Below are positions 25,767 to 35,463 of a stretch of 64,000 bases of DNA, piece after piece. The notes under the pieces are model-generated. The model did no database searches. It was not told the DNA's origin and saw only the letters and a program-made list of their open reading frames with translations. This DNA is from Leptolinea sp964420995 (GTDB taxonomy: Bacteria > Chloroflexota > Anaerolineae > Anaerolineales > Anaerolineaceae). Position numbers and translations under genes: made by a program. Numbering within the stretch: the first letter of the stretch is position 1; each line of letters begins with the position of its first letter. Location of the stretch: NCBI GenBank assembly GCA_964420995.1, contig CAYQUX010000007.1:92546-156545 (forward strand), in the 5' to 3' direction.

Positions 25767-27569
25767 ATGCCAACAACAGAAAAACGCTTGTTCCGGCCTT
25801 TCAGAAAGGTTGTTCTTCCCATTCTCAATGGTGAGGAAACGCAAATTTCGATAGCCGCCGCTCACGCGCTGGGGATCGATGTGCAACTGATTGGCCTGCT
25901 GGTTGTACCGCCGGGGGCCTCTGCCAGTGAGAAAACGGAACAGGCCCGGCAGTTACGCGGTCACCTGGAGGTGATGGCATCCAGGGAAGGATTCCCGTTA
26001 CCGCCGCAACTGGTCGTCTCCCCGCAACCCTGGAAGGATCTCTGGAAGCTGCTGGCGCGGGAAAAAGGGGCTTTGATACTGATCGAATATCCCACCCTGT
26101 GCAAGCGGCCGTGGGGATTGACCGAAGAGTTGGCGCTGGCAGCTCCCAGTGATCTGGCTATTTTACGCGGTCCATGGCCGGCGGATTCGACCGGAATTCT
26201 GGTTCCCGTCCGCGGCGGTCCTTCCGCGGAGCTGGCGTTACGCCTGGGAATGTCCTTACCCCGTAAAGACCTTGAAGTCATCCATTTTTCGACATCCGGC
26301 GGAAATTCATCGGCAGATGAACCGTTCAAGGGATTGGAAAAGATCCTGCCTACCCTACCCGGTGTTCGCTATCGCCATGACCGTTCGGATAATCCGGTCG
26401 CCTCCATCACCGAGATTGCCGGGAAAAAAGGAATCCTCATCCTTGGTGCTCCGGCAACGGGTATGCTGGCCGCCATTGAAGCCAATAGCCTCTTCGCGAA
26501 AGCTCCCGGCGCCTTAATTATGGTGCGCCGCAAGGGTCCTCCGCCGCAAAAATGGAGCGGAACCGAAGGCGCCATGTCAGGCGCCAGCGCCATCAGCTTG
26601 CTGGTGGATCGCTGGTTCGCGGAAAACACCTACCACGCGTCAGAATTTGATGATTTGCAGCACCTGGTCGAAAAGAAAAAACAGCAGGGGGTGACCATCA
26701 GCCTGGCGCTTCCGGCTCTTAATGAGGAAGAAACGGTGGGAACCGTCATCGAAACGATCAAATCCAGCCTGATGGAGCAATACCCCTTGTTGGATGAAAT
26801 TGTGTTGATCGATTCCACCTCCAGCGACCGCACGCGTGATATTGCCCGCCAGATGGGGATCCCGGTTTACATTCACCAGGAGCTCCTGCCGGAGTATGGG
26901 CCGCGGCGCGGTAAGGGTGAGGCGCTTTGGAAAAGTTTGCTGGTAACCAGGGGGGATATCGTGGTGTGGATCGACACCGATATTGTCAACATTCACCCGC
27001 GGTTCGTGTATGGTGTGCTTGGGCCGCTACTCCATAATCCGAAATTACAGATGGTTAAAGGCTTTTATCAACGTCCTTTGAAAAGCGAAGACCGGCTGCA
27101 ATCCGGCGCCGGTGGGCGGGTGACCGAGCTGACCGCCCGGCCGATGATCAACCTGTTCTACCCGGAGCTTTCCGGTATCATACAGCCGCTGTCCGGTGAA
27201 TATGGTGGCCGCCGCAAGGCGCTTGAGCAGATTTCATTCTCTTCCGGTTACGGGGTGGAGATCGGCATGGTCATTGAAATGTTCGAACGCTTTGGGCTGG
27301 AATCCATCGGGCAGGTGGATTTGCTGGAACGCATTCATCACAACCAATCCCTGGAAGCCCTCAGCAAGATGTCTTTTGTAATCCTGCAGGCCATCTTCCG
27401 CCGTCTCGAACACCGTTACGGACGGTCATTGCTGGAGGATGTCAACAAATCCATGAAGTTGATTCATTACGCCAATGAGAATTATTTCCTTGAGGTTGAA
27501 GAACTGCCGGAATTGGAGCGCCCCCCGATGGTAGAATTGCCGGAGTACCGGGCAGCCCGGGATTTGTAA
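25767..27569 (+). CDS. gpgS: Glucosyl-3-phosphoglycerate synthase fused to two UspA-like domains
   Basis: The C-terminal half (about 310-570) is a GT-A glycosyltransferase of the GT81/GpgS type: LALPALNEEETVGTVIE, LIDSTSSDRT, WIDTDIVN (the DxD), QPLSGEYGGRRKALE, SGYGVEIGMVIEMFERFG and the IGQVDLLERIHHNQ metal-binding segment. GpgS joins glucose from a nucleotide sugar to 3-phosphoglycerate. The first ~260 residues form two UspA-like alpha/beta domains (e.g. VVLPILNGEETQISIAAAHALG and GILVPVRGGPSAELALRLGM), which ordinary GpgS lacks. The fusion may sense nucleotides. It is followed by a histidine phosphatase that fits the next step. Confidence 0.85.
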   Translation: MPTTEKRLFRPFRKVVLPILNGEETQISIAAAHALGIDVQLIGLLVVPPGASASEKTEQARQLRGHLEVMASREGFPLPPQLVVSPQPWKDLWKLLAREKGALILIEYPTLCKRPWGLTEELALAAPSDLAILRGPWPADSTGILVPVRGGPSAELALRLGMSLPRKDLEVIHFSTSGGNSSADEPFKGLEKILPTLPGVRYRHDRSDNPVASITEIAGKKGILILGAPATGMLAAIEANSLFAKAPGALIMVRRKGPPPQKWSGTEGAMSGASAISLLVDRWFAENTYHASEFDDLQHLVEKKKQQGVTISLALPALNEEETVGTVIETIKSSLMEQYPLLDEIVLIDSTSSDRTRDIARQMGIPVYIHQELLPEYGPRRGKGEALWKSLLVTRGDIVVWIDTDIVNIHPRFVYGVLGPLLHNPKLQMVKGFYQRPLKSEDRLQSGAGGRVTELTARPMINLFYPELSGIIQPLSGEYGGRRKALEQISFSSGYGVEIGMVIEMFERFGLESIGQVDLLERIHHNQSLEALSKMSFVILQAIFRRLEHRYGRSLLEDVNKSMKLIHYANENYFLEVEELPELERPPMVELPEYRAARDL

Positions 27570-27604
27570 AAACCCGCGCCGCCCGAGGAATTTCTCTTTT
27601 TGGA

Positions 27605-28219
27605 TTGGGTATGACTGAAATTTGGCTGGTGCGGCACGGACAGACGGATTGGAATCTGGAAGGCAGACTGCAGGGGCAGTTGGATGTTCCCCTTAATGAT
27701 ACCGGGTTGGATCAGGCCCGGCAGATGGCCGCTTCTCTTGAAGGCCGAAAATTTGGCGCGTTGTATGCCAGCGACCTGATGCGAGCCCGGCAAACCGCCG
27801 AGATCATCTCAAAGGTGGTGAATTTACCCATCCAATTTGATCGGCGGTTGCGGGAGATTTCGCAGGGGGACTTCGAAGGGATGCTTTTTTCGGATGTGGT
27901 TAAACAGTTTGAAGGTGCTCTGGAAGATCGCGCCCGCGACCCGGTCAATTCACGCCTGCCGGGAGGGGAATCTGTGGCAGATGTTGCCAGACGCGTGAAG
28001 GATTGCATGGATGACATTGCCTGCCGGAATATCAAAGTGCCGGTGCTGGTGGTGGCGCACGGATTGGCCATAGCCACCATCCTCTGCGAGGCGCGCGGCT
28101 ACCCCATGGAAAGCGTGTATTCGCATATTCAGGAAAACGCCACGGCAGAAGTCATTGAATGGAATCCTACTGGCAATTCTCCATCCTCCGGTCTGGTTAC
28201 GGATCCATCGGCTGCCTGA
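27605..28219 (+). CDS. Histidine phosphatase family protein, candidate glucosyl-3-phosphoglycerate phosphatase
   Basis: The 204-residue histidine phosphatase has the catalytic LVRHGQTDWN motif (His near residue 10), ASDLMRARQTAE with the second Arg, a Glu in REISQGDFEG, and the second His in VLVVAHGLAI. The mycobacterial glucosyl-3-phosphoglycerate phosphatase belongs to this family, and the gene sits 35 bp after the GpgS-like gene, so dephosphorylation of its product to glucosylglycerate is the favoured role. A general phosphoglycerate-mutase-like or alpha-ribazole phosphatase activity is possible. Confidence 0.85.
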   Translation: MGMTEIWLVRHGQTDWNLEGRLQGQLDVPLNDTGLDQARQMAASLEGRKFGALYASDLMRARQTAEIISKVVNLPIQFDRRLREISQGDFEGMLFSDVVKQFEGALEDRARDPVNSRLPGGESVADVARRVKDCMDDIACRNIKVPVLVVAHGLAIATILCEARGYPMESVYSHIQENATAEVIEWNPTGNSPSSGLVTDPSAA

Positions 28220-28299
28220 TCGGTTTTCTTATTCGTAAAATTTCTCTATAATTACTGCAGGTTCAGGTTTCTCATATTCATGTTTCCGAGGATGAGGAT

Positions 28300-29574
28300 A
28301 TGCCATTACGCACCTGGAATCGGTTGCTGCGTATCGGGTTTGTTTCCACGCGATTCAAGGGGACGGACGGTGTTTCGCTGGAGACAGAAAAATGGGCGGC
28401 TGTGCTGGAGCGTGCCGGTCATACGTGCTTTTATTTTGCCGGCGATTGCGACCGTCCTGCAGAGATCAGCCGGGTGGTGCCTGAAGCCTTCTTTCAGCAC
28501 CCCGACATCGCGTTGATCAACCGCACGGTTTTCACCCAGTCCGTCCGCCCGCCGGATATCACCCGGCGCATCCATGCGTTGAAGAACCACCTGAAAGATG
28601 AACTGTACCGGTTCATCAGCGAGTTTGATCTGGAACTACTGATCACCGAGAATGTGCAGGCCATCCCCATTCACATTCCGCTGGGCTTGGCATTGGCCGA
28701 AGTCATTGCCGAGACCGGCTTCCCGGTAATCGGGCATCACCATGACATGTTCTGGGAACGAAAACGGTTCTTATCGAACTGTGTCTGGGATATTCTAAAT
28801 TCTGTCTTCCCGCCGCACATGCCCACCATCCGGCATGTGGTCATTAATTCATCTGCGTCCAATCAACTGGCATTGCGTACCGGAATTTCAAGCACGATGA
28901 TTCCCAATGTGATGGATTTTGACAATCCGCCGGCCCCACCGGATGATTACGCCCGACAGGTGAGAGGCGACCTGGGACTGGATGCGGGAGAATACCTCAT
29001 CCTTCAACCTACGCGGATTGTGCAGCGCAAAGGTATTGAACACGCCATTGAACTGGTCAGCCGCTTGTACCTTGACGCGCGCCTGGTCATTTCCCATGCT
29101 TCTGGCGATGAAGGCTATGAGTACGAGCAATTCATCAGGGAATATGCCGAGCGGATGGGAGTGCCCACCCTGTTCATCGCGGACATCATCCAGGAAAAAC
29201 GCGGAAAGATGGAGGATGGCCGCAATATCTACACACTGGAAGATGTGTATCCCCAGGCAGCACTGGTCACCTATCCCTCTGATTTTGAAGGGTTTGGAAA
29301 CGCTTTTCTTGAGGCCATCTATTATCGCCGTCCCATCCTGGTTAATAATTACTCGATTTACAATTTCGATATCAAGCCCAAGGGATTTAAGGTCATTGAG
29401 TTTGACGGGTATATCACCCAGGATACCGTTACCAATGCGCGTAATGCGCTGCTGGATCAGGATACGGCGGGAAAAATTGCGGACTACAACTATGACCTCG
29501 CCAAACACCATTTTTCGTACACCATGCTCGAACGGCGGCTGCACACCATTATTTCAGAAATCTTTGGCGAGTAA
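28300..29574 (+). CDS. Family 4 glycosyltransferase, MggA-like candidate
   Basis: A 424-residue GT-B enzyme with an N-terminal GFVSTRFKGTDGVSLETEKW acceptor region, a PTRIVQRKGIEHAIELVSRL donor-domain motif and the EX7E motif DFEGFGNAFLEA. In Petrotoga, MggA adds mannose to glucosyl-3-phosphoglycerate, and it is a GT4 enzyme; position after GpgS and the phosphatase makes the same role a reasonable guess here, but it is inference. The first in-frame ATG is at 28300. It lies 80 bp after the phosphatase gene. It differs in sequence from the GT4 at the head of the cluster. Confidence 0.75.
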   Translation: MPLRTWNRLLRIGFVSTRFKGTDGVSLETEKWAAVLERAGHTCFYFAGDCDRPAEISRVVPEAFFQHPDIALINRTVFTQSVRPPDITRRIHALKNHLKDELYRFISEFDLELLITENVQAIPIHIPLGLALAEVIAETGFPVIGHHHDMFWERKRFLSNCVWDILNSVFPPHMPTIRHVVINSSASNQLALRTGISSTMIPNVMDFDNPPAPPDDYARQVRGDLGLDAGEYLILQPTRIVQRKGIEHAIELVSRLYLDARLVISHASGDEGYEYEQFIREYAERMGVPTLFIADIIQEKRGKMEDGRNIYTLEDVYPQAALVTYPSDFEGFGNAFLEAIYYRRPILVNNYSIYNFDIKPKGFKVIEFDGYITQDTVTNARNALLDQDTAGKIADYNYDLAKHHFSYTMLERRLHTIISEIFGE

Positions 29575-29638
29575 CTTTGCTGTATAAATTTAGTTATTCG
29601 CGTCTGGATAAGCCGATTTTCCTATTAAAATAGACGGC

Positions 29639-31534
29639 ATGCCTTTACTGACCACCGAGCGCCTTGGTAAGTCCTTTGGCGCCGTAGATATTTTTGAAAA
29701 CATATCGGTAAGCCTACCTGAAAAAGCCCGCGTGGGATTGGTGGGACCCAACGGCGTGGGCAAGACCACCCTCCTACGCATCATCATCGGACAGGAGGAT
29801 GCCAGCAATGGGTCAGTGTTTCGCGCGCGCGGATTGCGTATGGGGTACCTGCCGCAGGAATCTGACCTGAACGGCGAACAAACCCTCTGGCAGGAATGCC
29901 TGAAACCTTTTGAACCTTTGCTGGAACGCCAGAAAGAATTGCACCGCCTGGAAGATGCCATGAGCAGACCGGATGCCGGGGATGACCTGCTGGAAACCTA
30001 CGGCCGTTTGCAGCATGAGTTCGAGATCGCTGGCGGCTATATCTATGAAACCCGCATCCGGCAGACTTTGACCGGCCTGGGCTTCGCGCCGGAAGACGCG
30101 ACCCGTCCGCTCAGCCAGCTTTCCGGCGGCCAACGCACGCGCGCCCTGCTGGCACGGCTGCTGCTCACTCAGCCTGACCTGTTGCTGTTGGATGAGCCCA
30201 CCAACCACCTGGATATCAGCGCGGTGGAATGGTTGGAAAACACCCTGAAAGACTTTCCCGGAGCGGTGCTTACCATATCTCATGACCGTTTCTTTCTCGA
30301 CCAGGTGGCGGATACCATCTGGGAAATGGACAACGGATTCGAGACCTATCATGGCAATTATTCCGCCTACCAGAATCAGCGCGAAGAACGCCGCATCCGC
30401 CTGTTGAAGGAAGTGGAAGCCCAGCAGGAATTCATCCAGAAGGAACAGGAATACATTCGCCGCAACATGGCCGGACAGAATACCCGCCAGGCGCAGGGAC
30501 GCTTGAAACGCCTGGAGCGGTTCCTGGAAGATAAGAAGCTCGACCGGCCGGTTACCAATACCACGCTGCATTTGAACCTGGCCCCCGCGAGGCGTTCGGG
30601 TGACATTGTTATCCGCACCACCAGCCTTTCGGTGGGGTACGCGGACGAGGGACGTCCGCTTTTCCAGGTGCCTGACCTGATCCTGCTGCGCGGAGAATGC
30701 GCCGCGGTGATCGGCCCGAACGGCGCCGGTAAGACCACCCTGCTCAAAACCCTGTTGGGTCAGATTCCTCCATTGGGCGGTGAAGCGATGATGGGCGCCG
30801 GATTGAAGATCGGCTATTTTGCCCAGGCGCATGAAGGATTGAATCCGGCCAATACGCTGATGGAAGAGATCAATAAAGCCGCCCCCAAAATGCTCCCGGC
30901 AGACGTGCGCGATTACCTGGCGAAATTCCTGTTCACCGGTGATGACGTGTTTAAGCAGGTATCCCTGCTCTCCGGCGGTGAACGCGGGCGGCTGGCGTTG
31001 GCCTGCCTGGCGTTGAGCGGCGCCAACCTGCTGCTGCTCGACGAACCGACCAATCACCTTGATCTCGCCTCACAGGACGCGCTGCAATCTGTGCTGCAGG
31101 ATTTTAATGGCACCATCCTGCTGGTATCCCACGACCGCTACCTGATCGACGCGCTGGCGACACAAATATGGGATGTTCTGCCGGATGAATGCCTGATGAA
31201 GGTCTTTCCCGGAACGTACAGTGAGTATGCCGCCTTCCGCCGCATGGAAAAAGAAAAAGAAGTTGACGTCAAACCCGATGCCGGGAAGAAACCGGCCGCG
31301 GGAAAACCGGTTGACCGCCCCAAACGGCCGGACCGCAAACGCCAGGAACAAATGCGCCTGCTGGAAACCGAGATTTCCCGTCTGGAAGATGAATTGACGG
31401 CCATCGGCCGCCAGCTTGAGAACCCGCCGGAAAACCCCCAGAAAGTATTGGAGCTTGGGATGGATTTCAACCGCGTCCAGCAGGAATTGGATGACCATAT
31501 GCGCCAGTGGGAGACATTATCCGCTGACGTGTAG
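29639..31534 (+). CDS. ABC-F family ATP-binding protein
   Basis: ABC-F proteins have two ATPase domains without membrane parts and act on the ribosome or in repair. In this 631-residue protein the two Walker A motifs are GPNGVGKTT and GPNGAGKTT, the signatures LSGGQRTRALLARLLL and LSGGERGRLALACLAL, and both Walker B blocks end DEPTNHLD. A charged linker with YHGNYSAYQNQREERR lies between the domains. The C-terminus is a basic coiled-coil (about 555-631), as in Uup and YfmR relatives. No resistance gene is nearby, so a housekeeping translation factor role is likely. Confidence 0.93.
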   Translation: MPLLTTERLGKSFGAVDIFENISVSLPEKARVGLVGPNGVGKTTLLRIIIGQEDASNGSVFRARGLRMGYLPQESDLNGEQTLWQECLKPFEPLLERQKELHRLEDAMSRPDAGDDLLETYGRLQHEFEIAGGYIYETRIRQTLTGLGFAPEDATRPLSQLSGGQRTRALLARLLLTQPDLLLLDEPTNHLDISAVEWLENTLKDFPGAVLTISHDRFFLDQVADTIWEMDNGFETYHGNYSAYQNQREERRIRLLKEVEAQQEFIQKEQEYIRRNMAGQNTRQAQGRLKRLERFLEDKKLDRPVTNTTLHLNLAPARRSGDIVIRTTSLSVGYADEGRPLFQVPDLILLRGECAAVIGPNGAGKTTLLKTLLGQIPPLGGEAMMGAGLKIGYFAQAHEGLNPANTLMEEINKAAPKMLPADVRDYLAKFLFTGDDVFKQVSLLSGGERGRLALACLALSGANLLLLDEPTNHLDLASQDALQSVLQDFNGTILLVSHDRYLIDALATQIWDVLPDECLMKVFPGTYSEYAAFRRMEKEKEVDVKPDAGKKPAAGKPVDRPKRPDRKRQEQMRLLETEISRLEDELTAIGRQLENPPENPQKVLELGMDFNRVQQELDDHMRQWETLSADV

Positions 31535-31563
31535 CCCCGTGAAAGGTTGTATATACGCTGTAA

Positions 31564-33354
31564 TTACGACCCGGGAAGAAATGTCGGGGTGGGTGTGAAA
31601 GTCGGCTGGAAGACCGGTGTGGGCGCTTCTTCTTCGCCGTCTTTGTCCCCTTCAGATAATGTCAAGACATGGAACAATTGCAGGATGGAATCCCTGACCT
31701 GGATCAGACCATGCCCGAAGGTGCTATCCCAACCCGATTTGCCCAGGTCTTTGGAAGAGACCTGCAGGTTGGTCTCGATCTGCTCCGTGGTCATGGGATA
31801 TATTCCTTTTAACAGGGATACCAATCCGGTGACTTCGGCGGTGGACATGGAGGTGCCTGTCTTATAAATGGGGCCGCCCAGGTGGGTGGAGAAGATGTTG
31901 GTGCCGGGGGCAACCACGTCCAGCGCGCTGCCGGTGTTGGAGTAAAAAGCGTGGGATTCATCACTATTCACCGACCCGACGGCAAGGACGTGTGGCAGGG
32001 ATGCCGGGAAGGTGATGCTGTCTCCAGCGTTATTCCCGCCGGCGGCCACCAGGGTGACGCCGTGCTCGTGGGCATAGGCCGCCGCGGAAGCCACCAGTTC
32101 CGAATAGCCGTTGAATCCCAGGCTTAAGTTGATGACTTTCGCGCCGTGATCCACTGCGTAGATAATGCCGTTGTATACACTCATCTCGGTGCCTTTACCG
32201 GCGCTGTTTAACACCTTGACCGGCATGATCTTTGCCGACCAGTCCAGACCGCTGATGCCGGTACCGTTGTTGCCTGTGGCAGCCACCGTTCCGGCCACAT
32301 GCGTACCGTGGCCGTTGTCATCCATGGCGTCTGGATCATTGTTGATGAAGTCGTATCCCTGCACCAGCCGGCCGGCAAAATCGGGGTTGGATAGATCAAT
32401 GCCGGTATCAACCACCGCCACGATGACTTTGGATGAACCGGTAAAATACTGCCAGCCGCCGGGCGCCTGGATGGTTTGAAGATGGGTCTGCAGTGGATAG
32501 AGGGGATCGTTCGGAATCAATTCCAGGGCGGAAGCTTCATAGGCAACATCCGCTGATTGAACACCGGCCAACTCCTGGATCTGACCGGTGTGGACAGATT
32601 CCTGCCCGGCTGGAACATTGACCAGTAACGCCTGACTGTCCGCGTCCGTCGCGCTCACGGTGTAACCGAGTTCGCCAAGACGCGCGGTGAGATCATTCAG
32701 GCTGGTGTCTGCCGCGCAGCGTACCAGTATCGCCGCGCTTGCGGATGGGGTGGTTTCCTCAGTTAATTCCTGCGTAAAGGGTAAGTCAGCCGCGGATTCA
32801 TCCACCGAAAGATTCCCATCCGGGGTGACCTGCGACTCGTTGATCGGTTCAATGGCCGGATCAGAAGAATTTTCTTGAACGGATGGCTCCGAAATAGGCT
32901 CATCTGTGGGTAGCAGCGGGTCTTGAACGTCGACAGAGTAATTCTCTGTCTGTATATCGGGTTCAGAAGGACCGAGTGTCGTTTCCACCGCGGGCGCGGA
33001 TTCCTCTGGTGCGGTGGAATCGGGGGTGGCGGGGACATCTTCCACAGGCTCTGTCTCAACGGCTGGAGCGGGGGATTCGGACACGCCGGGCACCGGTGGG
33101 TCGGGTTCAGCCGGTGTGTCAGAAGGGGCTGTGTCAGGGGACTGCTCATCAACCGGCGTTTCGGCCTCTGGCGGGTCAGCCGGAGGTTCGCCGGTATCCC
33201 CGTCATCTTCGGTGACAACCTCCTCCTGCGGAGCGGGAGTGCCATCCTGCATGGGCGCGCTCTGGACCGTTAACGGCAAATTCAACGGTGAGAATATCAG
33301 TCCCACCGCGAGACATACCGACAGAAGGCTCTTAACCACAAACCGGTTCTTCAT
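31564..33354 (-). CDS. Secreted subtilase (S8 serine peptidase)
   Basis: The 596-residue protein has a signal peptide (cleavage near QSA, residue 33) and a long Pro/Glu/Thr-rich acidic region (about 35-200). A propeptide-like domain follows (about 205-270; LTARLGELGYTVSATDADSQ). The catalytic domain has Asp316 (AVVDTGID), His352 (NGHGTHVAGTVAA) and Ser502 (GTSMSTAEVTGLVSLL), all intact. The C-terminus is Pro/Thr-rich. It is probably a secreted or surface protease. It is convergent with the ABC-F gene. Confidence 0.93.
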   Translation of the reverse strand: MKNRFVVKSLLSVCLAVGLIFSPLNLPLTVQSAPMQDGTPAPQEEVVTEDDGDTGEPPADPPEAETPVDEQSPDTAPSDTPAEPDPPVPGVSESPAPAVETEPVEDVPATPDSTAPEESAPAVETTLGPSEPDIQTENYSVDVQDPLLPTDEPISEPSVQENSSDPAIEPINESQVTPDGNLSVDESAADLPFTQELTEETTPSASAAILVRCAADTSLNDLTARLGELGYTVSATDADSQALLVNVPAGQESVHTGQIQELAGVQSADVAYEASALELIPNDPLYPLQTHLQTIQAPGGWQYFTGSSKVIVAVVDTGIDLSNPDFAGRLVQGYDFINNDPDAMDDNGHGTHVAGTVAATGNNGTGISGLDWSAKIMPVKVLNSAGKGTEMSVYNGIIYAVDHGAKVINLSLGFNGYSELVASAAAYAHEHGVTLVAAGGNNAGDSITFPASLPHVLAVGSVNSDESHAFYSNTGSALDVVAPGTNIFSTHLGGPIYKTGTSMSTAEVTGLVSLLKGIYPMTTEQIETNLQVSSKDLGKSGWDSTFGHGLIQVRDSILQLFHVLTLSEGDKDGEEEAPTPVFQPTFTPTPTFLPGS

Positions 33355-33434
33355 GTTGATCTTACTGTAAGATATATTATCGGTCCGGTCAAGTCAGTTC
33401 ATCACCCACACTTCTGTTAGCTATAATAAAACTG

Positions 33435-34547
33435 ATGACTTCGCTTGTTGAGGTTCTGGATAGCCTGACAAAACCCGCCGCCCTGGTGGAAATCCAACCT
33501 GACGGCAGTGTCTATTGCCTGGCCTGCGCCAACCATTGCCACATCAAACCCGGGGGTCGCGGCGCGTGCCAGGTGCGTTTCAACGCAGGCGGCACGTTGA
33601 TGGCGCCGTGGGGGTATGTCGCCGGCGCGCAGATCGACCCCATTGAGAAGAAGCCCTTTAATCACTTTTTGCCCGGAAGCAACGCGCTGACCTTTGGCAT
33701 GCTGGGCTGCGACTTTCACTGCTCTTTCTGCCAGAACTGGCTTTCCAGCCAGGTGCTGCGCGATGACCGCGCCACCCGCTCGGTGGGCAGCATCCAACAG
33801 GTGGAACCGGTACAACTGGTGGAATACGCCCTGCGCGGAGGCGCGCAGATTATTGCCTCATCCTATAACGAGCCGCTCATCACCACTGAATGGGCGGTCG
33901 ATATTTTTAAGGAAGCAGTCAAAGCCGGGTTGAAGTGTGTGTTCATCTCCAACGGCAATGCCACCCCGCAGGCGCTGGACATGCTGAAACCCTACCTGAG
34001 CGGCTACAAGATCGACCTGAAGTCCATGCAGGAAAAGAACTACCGCGAGCTTGGCGGCCGGCTGCAACATGTGCTGGATACCATCCAGCGTGCGCACGAC
34101 CTGGTTTTCTGGGTGGAGGTGGTCACCCTGGTGATTCCCGGCTACAACGATTCAAACGAAGAATTGTGGGAAGCCGCGCGTTTTATTAACTCTGTGTCCC
34201 CGGATATCCCCTGGCATGTCACCGCGTTTCACCCGGATTACCGTATGCAGGACCGCGGCTCTACCCCTGTGGAAGCCCTGACCCGTGCCGCGGAGATCGG
34301 CCAGGAGGCCGGATTGCATTATGTGTACGCCGGCAACCTGCCGGGGCGGGTCAAGTCGCTGGAGGATACGTATTGCCCGGCGTGCAACACCCGGCTGATC
34401 GCGCGCTTCGGGTACACCATCGGCGAGTATAAGATCACGGCGCAGGGTACCTGCCCGAAATGCGGCGCGAAGCAGCCCGGAGTGTGGACGGATGAACCAG
34501 GGAAGGTCAACGTTGGGGGAAGGGGATACCCGAGACGGGTATTTTAA
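33435..34547 (+). CDS. AmmeMemoRadiSam-system radical SAM enzyme (AmrS-like)
   Basis: A 370-residue radical SAM protein of the group found with Memo and AMMECR1 proteins. The cluster motif is CDFHCSFC (Cys92, Cys96, Cys99). N-terminal CLACANHCHIKPGGRGAC fits the family Cys-rich opening. Conserved blocks include ASSYNEPLITTEWAVDIFKEA and GYKIDLKSM. Its C-terminus has a zinc-ribbon-like CPAC...CPKC pair. Memo and AMMECR1 are not adjacent in the window. The substrate of this family is not established. The ATG at 33435 lies 80 bp from the divergent subtilase. Confidence 0.88.
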   Translation: MTSLVEVLDSLTKPAALVEIQPDGSVYCLACANHCHIKPGGRGACQVRFNAGGTLMAPWGYVAGAQIDPIEKKPFNHFLPGSNALTFGMLGCDFHCSFCQNWLSSQVLRDDRATRSVGSIQQVEPVQLVEYALRGGAQIIASSYNEPLITTEWAVDIFKEAVKAGLKCVFISNGNATPQALDMLKPYLSGYKIDLKSMQEKNYRELGGRLQHVLDTIQRAHDLVFWVEVVTLVIPGYNDSNEELWEAARFINSVSPDIPWHVTAFHPDYRMQDRGSTPVEALTRAAEIGQEAGLHYVYAGNLPGRVKSLEDTYCPACNTRLIARFGYTIGEYKITAQGTCPKCGAKQPGVWTDEPGKVNVGGRGYPRRVF

Positions 34548-34676
34548 ATTACGGAAATTATTGTATTTGGGGTTGCGCCATTGTGTGAATCAAAACACCT
34601 TGCATCATCGAGTCAGCGCGACTACAATCAACACAATATCTGTCACAACCAATTATTTCTAGAAAGAATTAGTATT

Positions 34677-35456
34677 ATGTCACCCACCCTAGAAGAAATT
34701 AAAACCCTGGCTCTCAAAGCCGGTGAGATCCTGCGTGCTGGTTACGGCCAGGCGCACCAGGTTACCATGAAGAGCCTGACCGACCCGGTCACTGAGACCG
34801 ATAAACGCTCGGAGGCTTTCATTATTTCCTATATTAAAGAACATTACCCCGATCACTCCATTGTCGCCGAGGAATCCGGCCACCATAAGGGCAGCAACGG
34901 CTCCTGCTGGTACATTGACCCGCTGGATGGCACGGTCAACTTCTCGCACGGCGTACCCATTTTCAGCGTCTCGATTGCCTACGCCGAAGATGGCGTTGTC
35001 AAACTGGGCGCGGTCTACGACCCTATGCTGGACGAACTCTTCTGTGCCGAAAAAGGCAAAGGCGCCTGGCTGAATGACAAATCCATCAAGGTCACCGAAA
35101 CCGGCGAATTGATCCGCAGCCTGAGCGTGACCGGTTTTCCGTATGACCATGATTCAGACGAAATGCGCCGCGCGCTGGAGCTGTTCAAGACCTTCAGCCT
35201 TAAGTCGCAGGCCTGCCGCCGCCTGGGTTCCGCCGCGCTGGACCTGTGCTACGTGGCCGCGGGCCGAATGGATATCTACTTTGAGATCCAGGTGAAAACC
35301 TATGACATCGCGGCCGGTCTGGTGATCATGAAAGAAGCCGGCGGGTCGATCACCCAGTTTGACGGCTCACCTGATATGTTCTCCAAACCGATCAGTATTG
35401 TGGCGGCCAACCCCGCCCTGCATCCGCAGGCGCTGCGCCTGATCCAGGAAAAATAA
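34677..35456 (+). CDS. Inositol monophosphatase family protein
   Basis: The start at 34677 gives 259 residues, the family norm; an upstream TTG at 34581 would add 32 unrelated residues. Motifs for the Mg-dependent lithium-sensitive phosphatases are present: SIVAEESG, the metal-binding DPLDGTVNFSHGVPIFSVSI, and the C-terminal YDIAAGLVIMKEAGG. Members hydrolyse inositol-1-phosphate, fructose-1,6-bisphosphate, PAP or NADP, so exact specificity is uncertain. It is followed closely by a DNA methylase gene, 7 bp after its stop. Confidence 0.9.
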   Translation: MSPTLEEIKTLALKAGEILRAGYGQAHQVTMKSLTDPVTETDKRSEAFIISYIKEHYPDHSIVAEESGHHKGSNGSCWYIDPLDGTVNFSHGVPIFSVSIAYAEDGVVKLGAVYDPMLDELFCAEKGKGAWLNDKSIKVTETGELIRSLSVTGFPYDHDSDEMRRALELFKTFSLKSQACRRLGSAALDLCYVAAGRMDIYFEIQVKTYDIAAGLVIMKEAGGSITQFDGSPDMFSKPISIVAANPALHPQALRLIQEK

Positions 35457-35463
35457 ACCTGCC

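Noticed and set aside
29813..31057. 414-residue open frame antisense to the ABC-F gene
   Set aside because: It runs against strong ABC motifs on the other strand and reads as low-complexity shadow.
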